DNA of 64,000 bases from Acanthornis magna (taxonomy: Eukaryota > Chordata > Aves > Passeriformes > Acanthizidae). The position numbers were made by a program, and so were the translations under genes. The stretch's first letter is position 1. The number at the start of each line of letters is the position of its first letter. The stretch spans positions 186,001 to 250,000 of the forward strand of contig JAWUZG010000014.1 in assembly GCA_036785705.1 (NCBI GenBank), in the 5' to 3' direction. Below are positions 38,211 through 50,600 of this stretch, piece after piece. The notes beneath the pieces were generated by a model. That model was not told the origin of the DNA, made no database searches, and worked only from the letters and a program-made list of their open reading frames with translations.

Positions 38211-39350
38211 TTGGCCCCCAGTCCCACCAGCGTCATCGTGCCACTGCCCTTCTCCTCCGCTCCTACGAGCCCACTCACCTGTGTCACCGCGGTGCCGCCC
38301 CTCTTCCTCGCCCCCGCAGGCCCCTCCACTGCTGTCGTCACCGCGGCCCCGCCCCTCGCCCCCACTCCCACAGGTCCAGCCGCTTCTCCCATGCTACCCG
38401 CGGGGGCGACTGCCCCCCCATCCACATGTACTGTGGCCGCCATTATGGCAGGCTCTCCGCCGGGCCGGGCGGCAGACCCCCGGGTCCCCCCAGCTGCCGC
38501 CAGCGCAGCGCTGGTGCTCCAAGCACCCCTTGCGCACGCTACCGCAGAAAGCCTGCCCCTCTCCCGTGGTGTTCCGGCACAATTCCCCGGCCCATGCACA
38601 GCACCGGGAAATGGACCATCCCCCCCACCCAAGCCACCCTGTGCCGGCGGACCGCCGTCTGCACCCGTGCCAGCGGGCTCTCCCACACCTGCCGCGATTC
38701 CAACGACCCCACCGCCCGCCACCGCCCGACCGCAACAGACTCCCGCCACCTGCACGTCGCTCCCCCCGCCTCCCACCACCCCGACATCAGCTCTTGCTGA
38801 AGGAAATGCTTCGCCGCCGCCGCTCTCCGTCGCAAATGCGAGCACGGCCGCGCCGTCTCTCCAGCAGCCTCCCACTTCCCAGCTAGTGTGTGGCACAGCT
38901 CCGCCGCCTCCTGTAACCCCGAACGTCCCATCGTTCCCTGCCGCGGCCACCGCTCCAGCGATCGTCTCCGCAGCGCCGCCACCTCCCACACCCTACAACC
39001 CACCCTCCATCATGACCCGCCACACAAGCCCTGTGTCGCATTCAACGCATGCGCAATCGCTACAACCTCCAATACAGCCGTATCACTCCGCGCCGACTCA
39101 TCCAATTGCAGCAGTGCCTCTAGATCACCTGACACAGCAGCCAACAGCAGTCCCTGCACGGCCACAGCCGCCCGCCGCCCTTCCACTGCCCCTGCCGCCG
39201 CAGCTCGCAGCTGAGCCGAGCAGCCGCGGGACACAGCCGCACTTCTTCGAACACCCAGCCGCGTTTTCGCCTTCCGCGCCCCTGGCACCGACTGGGACTA
39301 CTTTGTACGCACCCACACAGCCACAGCCAGGCACACAAACTGTGCAATGA
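38211..39350 (+). pseudogene. gag: gag proline/alanine-rich region
   Basis: About 379 codons are open in one frame, dominated by proline, alanine, serine and threonine, up to a TGA at 39,348-39,350. It lies between matrix and capsid, where many retroviruses have a short proline-rich spacer with late-domain motifs. Here the spacer is unusually long and runs of P-P-P and P-T-P are frequent. It is in the same frame as the capsid part after the stop. High GC contributes to the open frame, so the length of real coding is uncertain. Confidence 0.55.
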
Positions 39351-39428
39351 GGAGGGGGAGCCTGGAGTACAGCACCTGCTTTAACAAATACAGAAGATTC
39401 CCAAAAATGTTTTCATAATTTTCAATTA

Positions 39429-40235
39429 ATGGACTGGCATGAAGTCAGATGCCAGATTTGCAAAGAGGAAAGCTTAAACCCCTTAGCCATGCCTGTGATA
39501 TTCAGCCAACAAGCCGGTGGCCCTAGGACATGGGTAGCTATCCCAACTCAGGAGACAAAAGAGCTGCGAAAAGCAATCAAAGACAGTGGGCTTTGCTCCC
39601 CATATTTTAAGCAACTGCTGAAAAGTACCCTAGACGGACACACACTCACACCAAATGACTGTAAAAACCTTGCTAGTATGATTCTTACAGATTCACAATA
39701 CATGTTATGGGAACTCAAATGGAAGAGACTGCTCACAGGGGTACTACCCACTTATAGACAAAGTACTGATGCAGATCTTCGTATGCTTACCTTATCTAAA
39801 CTTACTGGTGACCCTCCTGACGACCAAAATGATAATCAAGTTAATTTACTCAAGACAGCGTTAGATCAACAGAAAGGGGGAGAAGCCCAGGCTACACCTC
39901 AAAGGAGGTTGAATAAAGCTTTGTATGTTTACAATTTTTTGAATAGCTCTGCAGAAGAGCCTGATCCCCCGATATACAGACAGTTCTTAAACAACAAAAA
40001 AGCGAAACTGAAAGAGAACTCCCCAGTTTTGATTAAAAATTTAGAATCAGGACAAATAGGACCATTCAATCTTGTAACCTGGGGGAAGGGGTTTGTGTGT
40101 GTTTCCACAGGTGAAGGGCTCAAGTGGATTCCAGCCAAAAACGTGAAGCCGTATCATGCACCGAAGCCTGCCGACGCCTCCACGTCAGCCAGCAATCCCA
40201 CAAGTGAAAAGCAAGGAGCAAACAACCGAACCTGA
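39429..40235 (+). pseudogene. gag capsid - integrase C-terminus fusion
   Basis: One open frame of 268 codons. Residues about 20-115 look like the N-terminal capsid domain (AMPVIFSQQ, W-V-A-I-P, L-L-K-S-T-L-D-G, T-P-N-D-C-K-N-L-A). Residues about 155-250 look like the end of integrase (LNKALYVYNFLN, then a basic SH3-like part W-G-K-G-F-V-C-V and L-K-W-I-P-A-K-N-V-K). The join near 39,850-39,890 removes the rest of capsid, nucleocapsid, protease, RT and most of integrase but keeps the frame. Transcription or translation is unknown. Confidence 0.75.
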
Positions 40236-40289
40236 ATTGGCAGAACCACCTGGAGAAAGTGATCTGCCAAAAAGCAGCTCGAGAACAGA

Positions 40290-40935
40290 ATGGAGTTTTA
40301 TCATTTGCACGAATGCATGTTACTCTTATTCCTTTGTTTTAGTTTTTGTAGTGAAGCTTTACCTGTAAATCAACCAAAGACAAATGTCTGGGTTGCTTTG
40401 GCCAAGTCTGCAGGCTCCGATACCATTTGTCCATCCAACACAAGCCCTGACAAACTTTTTTCAACCTGTTTAGTTGGAGTACCTTTTCCAGAAGGTTTTG
40501 ATAATGTTACTCTTGATAAATATTTGCTATATGAATTTATCTGATCATTCTGTTTCCATTCATAAACAGCTACAAAACCTAAGGGATTTAGCTAACCAAA
40601 TTACAATAGCTGACCCATCTTGGCTAGACAGTTTGGTGGAGGCTTGGACCTTTGCACCTTAGCTAAAGAAACTCTGTAAAATAGCCTTGATTATTCTAAT
40701 AGTAGTAATTGTAGTTTTAGTAGCAATACCCTGTATACTTCAGTGTGTGCAAAAGCTTATGAGTAAGATAGTGTCCAATATCTTGGTTGTTCATCAGAAT
40801 GGGGGAGATGTTGGGGAGGATGAAATAGGAAAGCATTATAAATATGACTACTTGGCAAAAGATTCTGAGAATATGGAAACTATAAGAGAAATTGAAATGA
40901 AGACAAACTTTGAGATACCAAACCTCAGTTACTGA
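40290..40935 (+). pseudogene. env: env, internally deleted
   Basis: A frame from the ATG at 40,290 gives a hydrophobic leader and the surface-subunit start (N-V-W-V-A-L-A, C-P-S-N-T-S-P). After a shift near 40,530 a second frame gives the end of the transmembrane ectodomain (N-L-S-D-H-S-V-S-I-H), a TAG at 40,660-40,662, a hydrophobic anchor at about 40,687-40,755 and a tail that runs into the 3' LTR. The cleavage site and CX6CC motif are deleted. Close relative of the env at 175. Confidence 0.8.
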
Positions 40936-41419
40936 ATAACTGGAAAACAATGGTATGGCCACTGAAGGTAATCTCCCTTTTGATTAAACAATCCCCCTTT
41001 TGATTAAACAATCCCCTCTGCTTGCAGACAGGTCCAAGGGTCAGAGCAGACCCTACCAACTTGGCAGAGGGTCCAAAAAGCAGTTTTTAGAGTTTAAAAT
41101 ATAACGCCGTATGGTAATGCAATGACTCTCATAGGCTGTATGTAAATGTAGGATTTGTAGCTTGTTCTAGATTGGTTAGTGAAAATTAGAATATTCAGCA
41201 CAGAAGATGATTTATTGTATTGTAAACGGCAACCATGGAATTATTCTATTATTATTCGATCTTCTTTCTTCTCTCTCTCACCTCTCTGAGCTGCGTCTGG
41301 CAGATCTCAGCAGGTCTCCTACCCCCACACCCTTTCACAATAAACCTCATGCTCTAAGACCAAACTCCAGAGATCTCTTGTCTCCTAACCTTCCAAAACA
41401 AAATCCACCAAATCCTACA
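40809..41419 (+). repeat. 3' LTR
   Basis: 611 bp, TGTTGGGGAGG to AAATCCTACA, preceded by the purine tract GAATGGGGGAGA. AATAAA near 41,340. One short tandem repeat of CCCTTTTGATTAAACAATC near 40,976-41,013 is unique to this LTR. Confidence 0.9.
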
Positions 41420-41544
41420 CCAAAAATTTCTGAAAAATTCCCAAAATTCCCTAAAAATTCACAACATTTTCCCAAAATTCTCAGAATTCTCCCTAAAATT
41501 CCTGGAAAAAATGACACACTCCATATAAGGCGTGGTGGACGTGG

Positions 41545-41550
41545 TTTATT
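41545..41550 (-). terminator. REC8 poly(A) signal overlapping the stop codon
   Basis: On the minus strand CAA TAA ACC contains AATAAA, and the TAA stop is its bases 3-5. A GT/T-rich downstream stretch (TGTGTCATTTTTT) lies about 30-45 bp further. The 3' untranslated region would be only about 15-30 nt. Confidence 0.7.
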
Positions 41551-41631
41551 GCCGTGGGGGGCGGAGCTTGATCCTGATTGGTCCGAAGGGGCGGAGCTGC
41601 TCCAGGTGGAGCCGGCCGGAAGCGCAGAGCT
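41546..41631 (-). CDS. REC8: REC8 last coding exon (winged-helix end)
   Basis: Acceptor TTTGACAG|AGCTCTG. Completes the codon G|AG, then L-C-A-S-G-R-L-H-L-E-Q-L-R-P-F-G-P-I and R-I-K-L-R-P-P-R-Q-stop. The L-x-Q-x-x-P-F/Y-G-x-I/L pattern is the hallmark of the kleisin C-terminus that docks on the SMC1 head. Confidence 0.9.
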
Positions 41632-44600
41632 CTGTCAAATATGGGCAAAGGGGGCAGTGCATAGCCAAATATGGACAAAGGGGCGGTGCTTGAGCCAAAT
41701 ATGGGCGGGGGCAGGGCTTGACGGGGGAGGGGCAGCGTTGCGGAAATTCCTGAAAATTCCCTCAAAATTCCCCAAAATTCCCCCAAATTTCTCAAATTTC
41801 CCACGGAATTCCCGCCAAAATTTGGGCACAAAGAAGATGGGTGTGGCTTAAGGGAGGGGCCTGGCTAAAAGTGAAAGGGGCGTGGCTTAAGGGAATGGAT
41901 TGAATTGGAGGGGCGTGGCTTAATGGAAGGGTCGTGGCTTAAGGGATTGGATTGGATTGGATTGAATGGGAGGGGCATGGCTTAAGGGATGGGCATGGCA
42001 AAAAGTGAAAGGGCCATGGCTTAAGGGAGGGGTGTGGCTAAGGGAAGGGGCGTGGCTAAAGAGATAAGGGGCGTGGCTTAAGGGAAGGAAGTGTATTGAA
42101 TAATTGGGGCGTGGCTTAATGGAATGAATAGGTCAGGAGGAAGGGGCGTGGCCTAAGCAAAGGGGCGTGGCTGAACAGAAAGCTCCAATGGAGGGGCGTG
42201 GCTTAAGTGAATGGGGGCGTGCCTTATGGGGAAAGGAGTTGAAGTAAGGGGCGTGGTTTACTGTGAAAGGGGCGTGGCTTAAGGGAAATGATTGCATTTA
42301 ATAAGGGGGTGTGGCTTAAGTGAATAAGGGATTTAGGAGAGGTGGGTTAAGGGAAAAGGGGCGTGGCTTAAGGGAATGGGCATGCCTTAATGCAAAAAGG
42401 GTGTGGCCTAAGGGGTGGGTTGTATTCAATATGATGGGCGTGGCTCAATGTGAAAGGGGCATGGCTTAAAGGAACGGTCTGTGTTTAATAACGGGCGTGG
42501 CTTAAAGGAATGGGTGGGATCTGGAGGAAGGGGCGTGGCTTAAGGCAAAGGGGTGTGGCTTAAGGGAAATGGTGTTGAGAAGATTGGGGCGTGGTTTAAG
42601 GGAAGGGGTGTGGCTTCAAGTAAAAGGGCGTGGCTTATTGGAAAGGCTTAACGGAAGGGGGCGTGGCCCAATCACAGTGTTGATCAGAAGGGGCGTGGCT
42701 TAAGAAAAAGGGGTGTGGTTTGAAGGAATGGGTGGGGTGTGAGTGGGGGGTGTGGCTTCAAAAGGGGCATGGCTTAATGGAACAAGGCAGAGTCCAAAAG
42801 GGCATGGCTTACCATTGACTATAGAAGGGGGCGTGGCCTGATGAATTTGGCTTTTAAATGAAGGGGCGTAGTTTACATGGGGAGGGGGCGTGGCTTAAGG
42901 GAACAGGCATTCTTTAAGGGAAAAGGGGTGTGGCCTAAATAATCAAACCATGTTTACGGACGGGGCATGGTTTAAGCGAAAAGAGGCGTGGCTCAAGGAA
43001 GCAAAGTGCTTATGGAAGGGGCGTAGTTTAAGGGAAAAGGGGCGTGGCTTAAGGCGTCATTTCAAGGAAGGGGTATGGTTAAAGGGATGGGCATGGCTTC
43101 AGGGGAAAGGGGCGGGGTTTGAATTAAGGGGCGTGGTTTAAAGCAGGGCAGTTAAGGAAAAGGGGCGTGGCTTCGGTGAGATGGGGCGGGCTTTGAGGCA
43201 AAGGGGCGTGGCTTAAGGGGAAAGATTGTTGATGGGAAGGGGCGTAGCTTAATACTATATTCTATTTGAATAAAGGGGTGGAGCTAAAGGTAAAGGGGCA
43301 TGGCTTAAAGGGAGGAATTGTATCTGTGGGGAAGGGGTGTGGTTTAAATGGAAGTGGGCGTGGTTTCCTAAAGGGGGTGTGGTTTAAAGAGAAAGGGGAG
43401 TGGTCTAATAAGAAGGCGTGGTTTAAAGGGAAAGGAGACTGGCTTGACAAACGGTATGACTTGAAAGGGACGTTGTTAAACAGAAAGGGCATGGCTTAAA
43501 GGGAAATGGGCGTGGTTTAATGGGAAAGGGGTGTGGTTTAAGAGAGGGGCGTGGTTTAAGAGAGGGGGCGTGGTTTAAATGGAAAAGGGCATGGCTTAAA
43601 TGGAATAGGGCGTGGCTTAGCAGAGGGAGCGTGGTTTAAAGGGAAAGGGGTGTGGTTTAACAGGGACGTGGTTTAAAGTGAAAGGGGCGTGGCTTAAGGT
43701 AAGGGGTGTGGCTTAAATGAGAATGAATGTGGTTTTAACTGAAAGGGGCGTGGTTTAACAGAAGGGGTGTGGCTTACATAAGGGGTGTGGTTTAACAAGA
43801 GGGGCACGGTTTAACAAAAGGGGTGCGGTTTAACAGAAGGGGCGTGGTCTGAGGCCAAGGGGGCGTGGCCAAGGACTGACCGAGGCAGAGGGCGAAGGCT
43901 CGAGCCGCTCGGGGACGGGGACAGTCCGGACCCAAGATGGCACCGAGCTCCGCCCCTTCCGGGAGCTGGGCGTGGTCAAGGATCAGCCTGGGGGGGAGGG
44001 GAAAGTTCCAGAAAGTTTGGCGGGAAATTCGCAGAAATTCCGAGGAAAATTGCCAAAAATTCGGCAGAAAATTCGAGAAAATTCGGTGGAAAATCACTGA
44101 TAATTCACGAAAATGTGGCAGAAAATTCGTGAGAGTTCAGTGGAAAAATTCCCGAGAATTCTGCAGAAAATTCCCCAAAAATCTGTGAAAAAAATGCTGA
44201 AAAATCAGTAAAAAAATTGCCAAAAATTGGGCAAAAAAATTCCCAAAAATTCGGTGAAAAAATCCCGAAAATTTGGCAGAAAATTCTATGGAAAATTCCG
44301 GAAAATTTGGTGGATAATTTGCGAAAATTAGGCGGAAAATTCCTGAAAATTTGGCAGAAAATTTGCGAAAATTCAGCGGAAAATTGCCGACAATTTGGCG
44401 GAAAATTTGTTGTAGAAAATCTAGAAAATTCAGCAAAAAATTAACAATTTTTTTTTTTAATTGGTGGAAAATTCAGCGGAAAATTTGCAAAAATGTGACA
44501 GAAAATTCGTGAAAATTCAGTGAAAAATTTAAAAAATTTAAGAAGGAAAAAAAATCAGCAAAAAAAAAAAAAAAATCCATGGGAAAAAAAAAATCGGCAA

Positions 44601-47600
44601 AACATTCCCAAAATTTCAGCGAAAAAAATCCAAAAATTCAGCAAAAAAATAAAAAAATTCTGCAAAAATTCAAAAGACATTCGGCAAAAAAAGAAAACAG
44701 AAGAAACAATAAAAGTTTCCTAAAAATTCAGTAAAAAATACAGAAAATTAAACAAATACAAGCCCCAAAAAATTCATTTTAAAAACCCCAGGAAATCAAA
44801 TAAAAATTCCCTGAATATTCAGAAAAGTATCCAGAAAATTCTATTCTAAAAAATGGTGAAAACTCACCAAAAAATGCCAAAAAATTCAGTGAAAAAAAAT
44901 TCCATGAAAATCCATGGGACATTTGGCAAAAAACCCGCGGAAAATCCAATAAAAATTTCCAGAAAATTCTGAAAAAAATATAAAAAATGGACGAATAAAA
45001 GTCCCAAGAATTCATTTCTAAAAACTCTGGAAATGCCAATAAAAATTTCCTGAGAATTCAGAAAAAAATGTGGAAAATTTAACAGAAAAAGTCCTGAAAA
45101 TTCACTGAAAAAATCCCAAAAATTCAGCACAAATTTAGTGGGAAATCACAAGGAATTTCCATAAAATTTTCAAGAAAACCACTGTGAAATTCAGGAAAGT
45201 TTACATAAAAATTCACAAAAAATTCCCCAAACTTTTGCGGAAAATCTGCATCGAATTTTGCAAAAATTCACCAAAAAGCAGCAAAAAATTTCAAAAAAAT
45301 TCAGGGAAAAATTTCTGCTCAAAAATGCCACAAAAATCCCAAATTCTGTCCCCAAAATCTCCCCAATTTCCCCAAAATCCTTGAAACTTTCCCAAAGGTC
45401 AAAAAAAAAAAAAAATTTACCAAAATCCTGAAAACTTTGCCCAAATTCCCCAATTTTGGGCCAAATTTCTAAAATGTCTTCCAAAACACCTAAAATTTTC
45501 CCAAATTTCCCCAGAAATAGTAGAACTCCACCAAAATACCCCAAAATTTTAAAAAACTGAAAAATTAATGAAATTCTGAAAAATTGGCCAAAATTCCCAA
45601 AATTTCCCCCCAAATTCCTAAAATTCCCTCCAAATTCTTAAAATTTCCCCCAAACTCTTAAAACTCCCTTCAAATTCCCAATTTTTCCCCAAAATTCTTA
45701 AAATTTCCCCCAGATTCCCAAATTTTCCCAAATTCTTAAAATTGTCTCCCAATTTTCCACATTTTCCCATAAGATTTTTATACCTTTGGTATTTCCAAAA
45801 TTTCCCCCAAATTCTAAAAATTTTCCCCCAAACTTCCAAAACTTCCTCCAAATTCCTGAAATTTCCCGCCAAAATTTTTAGAATTCCCCCCAAATTCCCC
45901 CAACATTTCCCCAAATGTTCAGCCCCACCTGCTGAGGTCGATGGGCGGGGCCTCGGGCAGCTCCGGGAGCACCTCGGGGGGCGGGGCCGGAAGGGGAGGA
46001 ACGCTGGGGGCAGGATCACATGATGTCATCGAGCCCCCCACCCCAATCCCGCAGTGATTTCCAGACGTTCCCGCCCACTCCCGGTCAAACCCGACGACTT
46101 CCGGGAGATCCTGCTGCCACTTCCGGTCAATTCCCCAACGCTCCTAAGCACTTCCGGTCATTTCCGGAGCACTTCCGCTCGGCCCCAGCCCATCCCGGTC
46201 AAGCCCCGCCCACTTCCGGTCAACCCCCGGGCAAAATTCCTGCCCTTTGTCCACTTCCGGTCCTCCCCGACAACTTCCGGTCTGAATTCTGTCACTTCCT
46301 GTCACTTTCCCGTCGGGAATTTCACTTCCGGTGAGGTTTACCCTCACTTTCGGGTGTCATTAACCACTTCCGGTCTAAGCCCCGCCCACCTCGGCTCCTC
46401 CTCCAGCGGCTCCAGGGACACCTCTGGGGGGGAGGGGCAAAATCAGCACCAAAATTCTCCAAAAATTTCCCAAAATTTGCTCCCAAATTCCCCAAAATTT
46501 TCACCCGAATTTGCACTTTTGTGATTTTCCCAAAACTCAGTTTTCTCCCCAAAATTTCCCCCAAATTTTCACCTGAATTCACATTTTTGGGATTTTCCCA
46601 AAATTCGTTGTTTTCCCCGCAAAAAGTTTCCCAAAATTTCCACAAATTTCCCCAAAATTTCACCCAAATTCCCAAAATTTACACCCAAATCCACCTTTTT
46701 CTGGTTTTCCCAAAATTCCTGATTTTCTCCCCAAAATTCCCCAAATTTTCCCCAAAATTTCCCATTTTTTTTTCCCAAATTAACTTTTTATGATTTTCCC
46801 AAAACTCTCAATTTTTTCCCAAAAATGTCCCCAAAATTTTCCCGGAATTTTCACCCAAATTCCCCAAATTATCAACCGAATTCACTTTTTTGTGGTTTTC
46901 CCAAAATTCCTGATTTTCTCCCCAAATTTTCCCCAAAATTCCACCCAAATTCCCAAAATTTTCACCCAAATTCAGTTTTTGTGATTTTCCAAAACTCACA
47001 ATTTTCTCCCCCAAAATTTACCATAAAATTCCCCCAAATTTTCCCAGTTTCCCCCCAAAGTTTCCCTAAATTTTTCCCCAAAGTCTCCCAAAATTCCAAC
47101 TTTTTCATTTTTCCCCAAATTTCTCCAAATTCTCCCCAAAATTCCCATTTTCCCCAATTTCCATTTTTCTTAGAAATTTTCCCCAAAATTCCCCAAAATT
47201 CTCCAAATCCCCCAAAATCCCCAAATATTTTCATTTTACCCCATTTTCCCAATTTTTCCTCAACATTCCACAAATTCCCCAAAACTTCACCAAATTCCCT
47301 CAAAATTCCCCAAATTTTCCAATTTCCCCCTATTTTTCCCCTAATTTTTCCCTAAAATTCCCCAAACATCTCCCAATTTTTCCCCAAAATTCCCCCAAAT
47401 TTTTCCCTAAATTCCCAAACTTTTCCAAATTATCCCAAATTTCCCCAAATTCCCCCAAAATTTCCCTAAACTCTCCCCCAAAATCTCCCGAAATTCCCCA
47501 AATTTTTCCCGATTCCACTTTTCCCAAGCTCCCAAAAACTTCCTCAAATTTTTCCCAAATTCCCCAAAATACCCCAATTTTTTCCCCCAATTCCCCTAAA

Positions 47601-50600
47601 TTTCCCCCCCGATCTCCCAAAATTTCTCCAATTTCATTTTCCCCCAAATTTCCTCAAATTCTCCCCAAATTCCCAATTCCCCAACCTCTCCCAATTTGCC
47701 CAAAGCCTCACCCGAGGGCAGACTCGGCTCCAGCACCGCCCGCGGCACCTGCGAGAGAGAGAATGGGAATGGAATGGAATGGAATGGGAATGGAATGGAA
47801 TGGGAATGGGAATGGAATGGGAATGGAATGGAATGGGAATGGAATGGAATGGGAATGGAATGGAATGGAATGGGAATGGAATGGGAATGGAATGGGAATG
47901 GAATGGAATGGAACGGAATGGGAATGGAATGGAATGGAATGGAATGGAATGGAATGGGAATGGAATGGGAATGGAATGGGAATGGAATGGAATGGGAATG
48001 GAATGGAATGGAATGGGAATGGAATGGAATGGGAATGGAATGGAATGGAATGGGAATGGGAATGGAATGGAATGGGAATGGAATGGAATGGGAATGGGAA
48101 TGGAATGGGAATGGAATGGGAATGGAATGGAATGGAATGGAATGGGAATGGAATGGGAATGGAATGGGAATGGAATGGAATGGGAATGGGAATGGGAATG
48201 GAATGGAATGGAATGGGAATGGAATGGGAATGGAATGGAATGGGAATGGAATGGGAATGGAATGGGAATGGAATAGAATGGAATGGAATGGAATGGAATG
48301 GGAATGGAATGGGAATGGAATGGAATGGAATGGGAATGGAATGGGAATGGAATGGAATAGAATGGAATGGAATGGAATGGAATGGGAATGGAATGGAATG
48401 GGAATGGAATGGAATAGAATGGAATGGAATGGAATGGAATGGAATGGGAATGGAATGGGAATGGAATGGGAATGGAATGGGAATGGAATGGGAATGGAAT
48501 GGAATGGGAATGGAATGGAATGGAATGGAATGGAATGGAATGGGAATGGAATGGAATGGGAATGGGAATGGGAATGGGAATGGAATGGAATGGGAATGGG
48601 AATGGGAATGGAATGGAATGGGAATGGGAATGGGAATGGAATGGAATGGGATGGAATGGGAATGGAATGGAATGGAATGGGAATGGGAATGGAATGGAAT
48701 GGAATGGGAATGGAATGGAATGGAATGGAATGGAATGGAATGGGAATGGGAATGGAATGGAATGGAATGGGAATGGGAATGGAATGGAATGGAATGGGAA
48801 TGGGAATGGGAATGGAATGGAATGGAATGGGAATAGAATGGGAATGGGAAATTGGGGATTGGGAATTTGGGGAATTTTGGAGAAAATCTAGGGGAAAATT
48901 GGGGGAAATTCAGGAAAATTTTGGGGAGTTTTGGGGGAATTTTGGGAAAACTTGGGGCAATTTTGGGAAATCTGGGGAAAAATTGGGAAAAATTAGAAAC
49001 TTCAAGGGGAATTTGAAAGAATCTCCGAGAATTTGGGGAAATTTGGGGAATTTTCGGGGAATTTTGGGAAAATTTGAGGGAAATTGGGGAATTTTGGGGA
49101 AATTTGAGGAAATTAGGATAAAATTGGGGGGAAATTGGCAGAATTTTGGGAAAGTTGGGGAAAAATTTGGGAAATTTGGGAAAAAATTGGGAACTTGAAA
49201 GGGGAATTGGAGGGAATTTTGGAAAATTTTGGCAATTTCGCAGAAATGAATGGAAATTTGGGGGATTTGGGGGGAAATTCAGAAAAATCGGGAATTTTTG
49301 GGGAATTTGGGCAAGTTCAGGGAATTTCAGGGAAAATTCAGGAAAAATTTGGGAATTTTGGGGGAATTTTGGGGGAATCTGGGGAAAATTTGGGGAATTT
49401 TGGGGAACTCAGGCAGAATTTTGGGATTTTGGGATTGAAGATTTTGGGGATTTGGGGATTTTAGTGATTGATTTGATTATTTTAGGGCCAATTTGGGGAC
49501 TTTTGGGGACAAATTTTGGATTTTTGGCTCCGAATTTTGGGATTTTTGGGATTTTCCGTTCGGCATTTCGTATTTCCGGTTCAGAATTTTGCAGTTTTTG
49601 GGCATTTTTAAGTCAGAATTTGTTATTTTTGGGTCTGAACTTTTTATTTCTGAAATAAGAAATTTCCAATTTTTTGTATTTTCAGTTCCGAATTTGTCAT
49701 TTCAGTTCAGAATTTCGGGATTTGGGGGATTTTGGGGTCGAAACTTTGCCATTTTTGGGTCAGAATTTGGGATTTTTTTGTTCGGAATTTCTGATTTTCA
49801 GCTCAGAATTTTGGGTTTTTTGGAACATTTGAGTCAAAATTGGTGATTTTTGGGTCTGAATTTCTGGATTTTTTTTATTTTTGCGATTTTTTGATATTTT
49901 CGGGTCAGAATTTCAGATTTTGGAGATTTTTAGGTCAAAAATTTTTGGGCATTTTTTTCGGATTTTTTGGGCTTTTTTTTTATAGTTTTCAGGGACTTTT
50001 TTCAGGATGTTTTTTATCTTTTAGGGTTTTTTTGGGGTATTTTTGGGGATTTTTGGGATTTTACCTCCAGCTCGCTGGGCAGTTCGGTGGGCGGGGCCAA
50101 GGGCGGGGCTGGCGGTGGGCGTGGCCTAAAGCTCCTCCCCCAGAGCTCCCGAAGCTCCTCGGGGATCAACTCTGGGGCAGAGAAACCCAAACTGACTTTT
50201 CTCACCCAAAATCCCCAAAATTTCCCATTTTTCACCCAAACTTCCCTTTTGTCACCCCAAAATTGCTGAAATCGCCCTTTTTCACCCAAAAATCCCCAAA
50301 TTCCCGAATTTTCACCCCAAAAATTCCCAAGGTTGCCCTTTTTTCCCACCCAGAATTGCCCCAAATTTCCCTTTTTCCACCCCAAATTTCCCAATTTTTA
50401 CCGCAAATTCCCCAAAACTCCCAAAATTTCCCTTTTTCCACCCAAAATTTCCTAATTTTTACCCAAAATTCTTAAAAATTCCCCAAAATTTCCCATTTTC
50501 CACGCAAAATTTCCGTTTTTTCCACCCCAAAATTACCAAGTTTCACCCAAAAATTCTCTTTTCTCACCTCAAAAATTCCCAATTTTCCATTTTCCACCCA

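Larger units (their letters stand above)
36585..41419 (+). mobile_element. Alpharetrovirus-like provirus with large internal deletions
   Basis: About 4.8 kb. LTR, primer-binding site, gag matrix and a long proline-rich region, capsid N-terminal part fused to the integrase C-terminal part, env start fused to the env transmembrane end, LTR. Protease, RT, RNase H and most of integrase and env are absent. Related to the first ERV by its env. The bases outside the two LTRs (GATGGG and CCAAAA) do not match, so no target-site duplication is visible. It lies tail-to-tail with REC8, its LTR ending about 127 bp from the REC8 stop. Confidence 0.88.

Noticed and set aside
47696..49198. A 500-codon plus-strand open frame with M-E-W-N-G repeats
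   Set aside because: It is translation of the GGAAT/GGGAAT satellite, which has no stops in these frames. It starts antisense to a REC8 exon and has no independent coding evidence.
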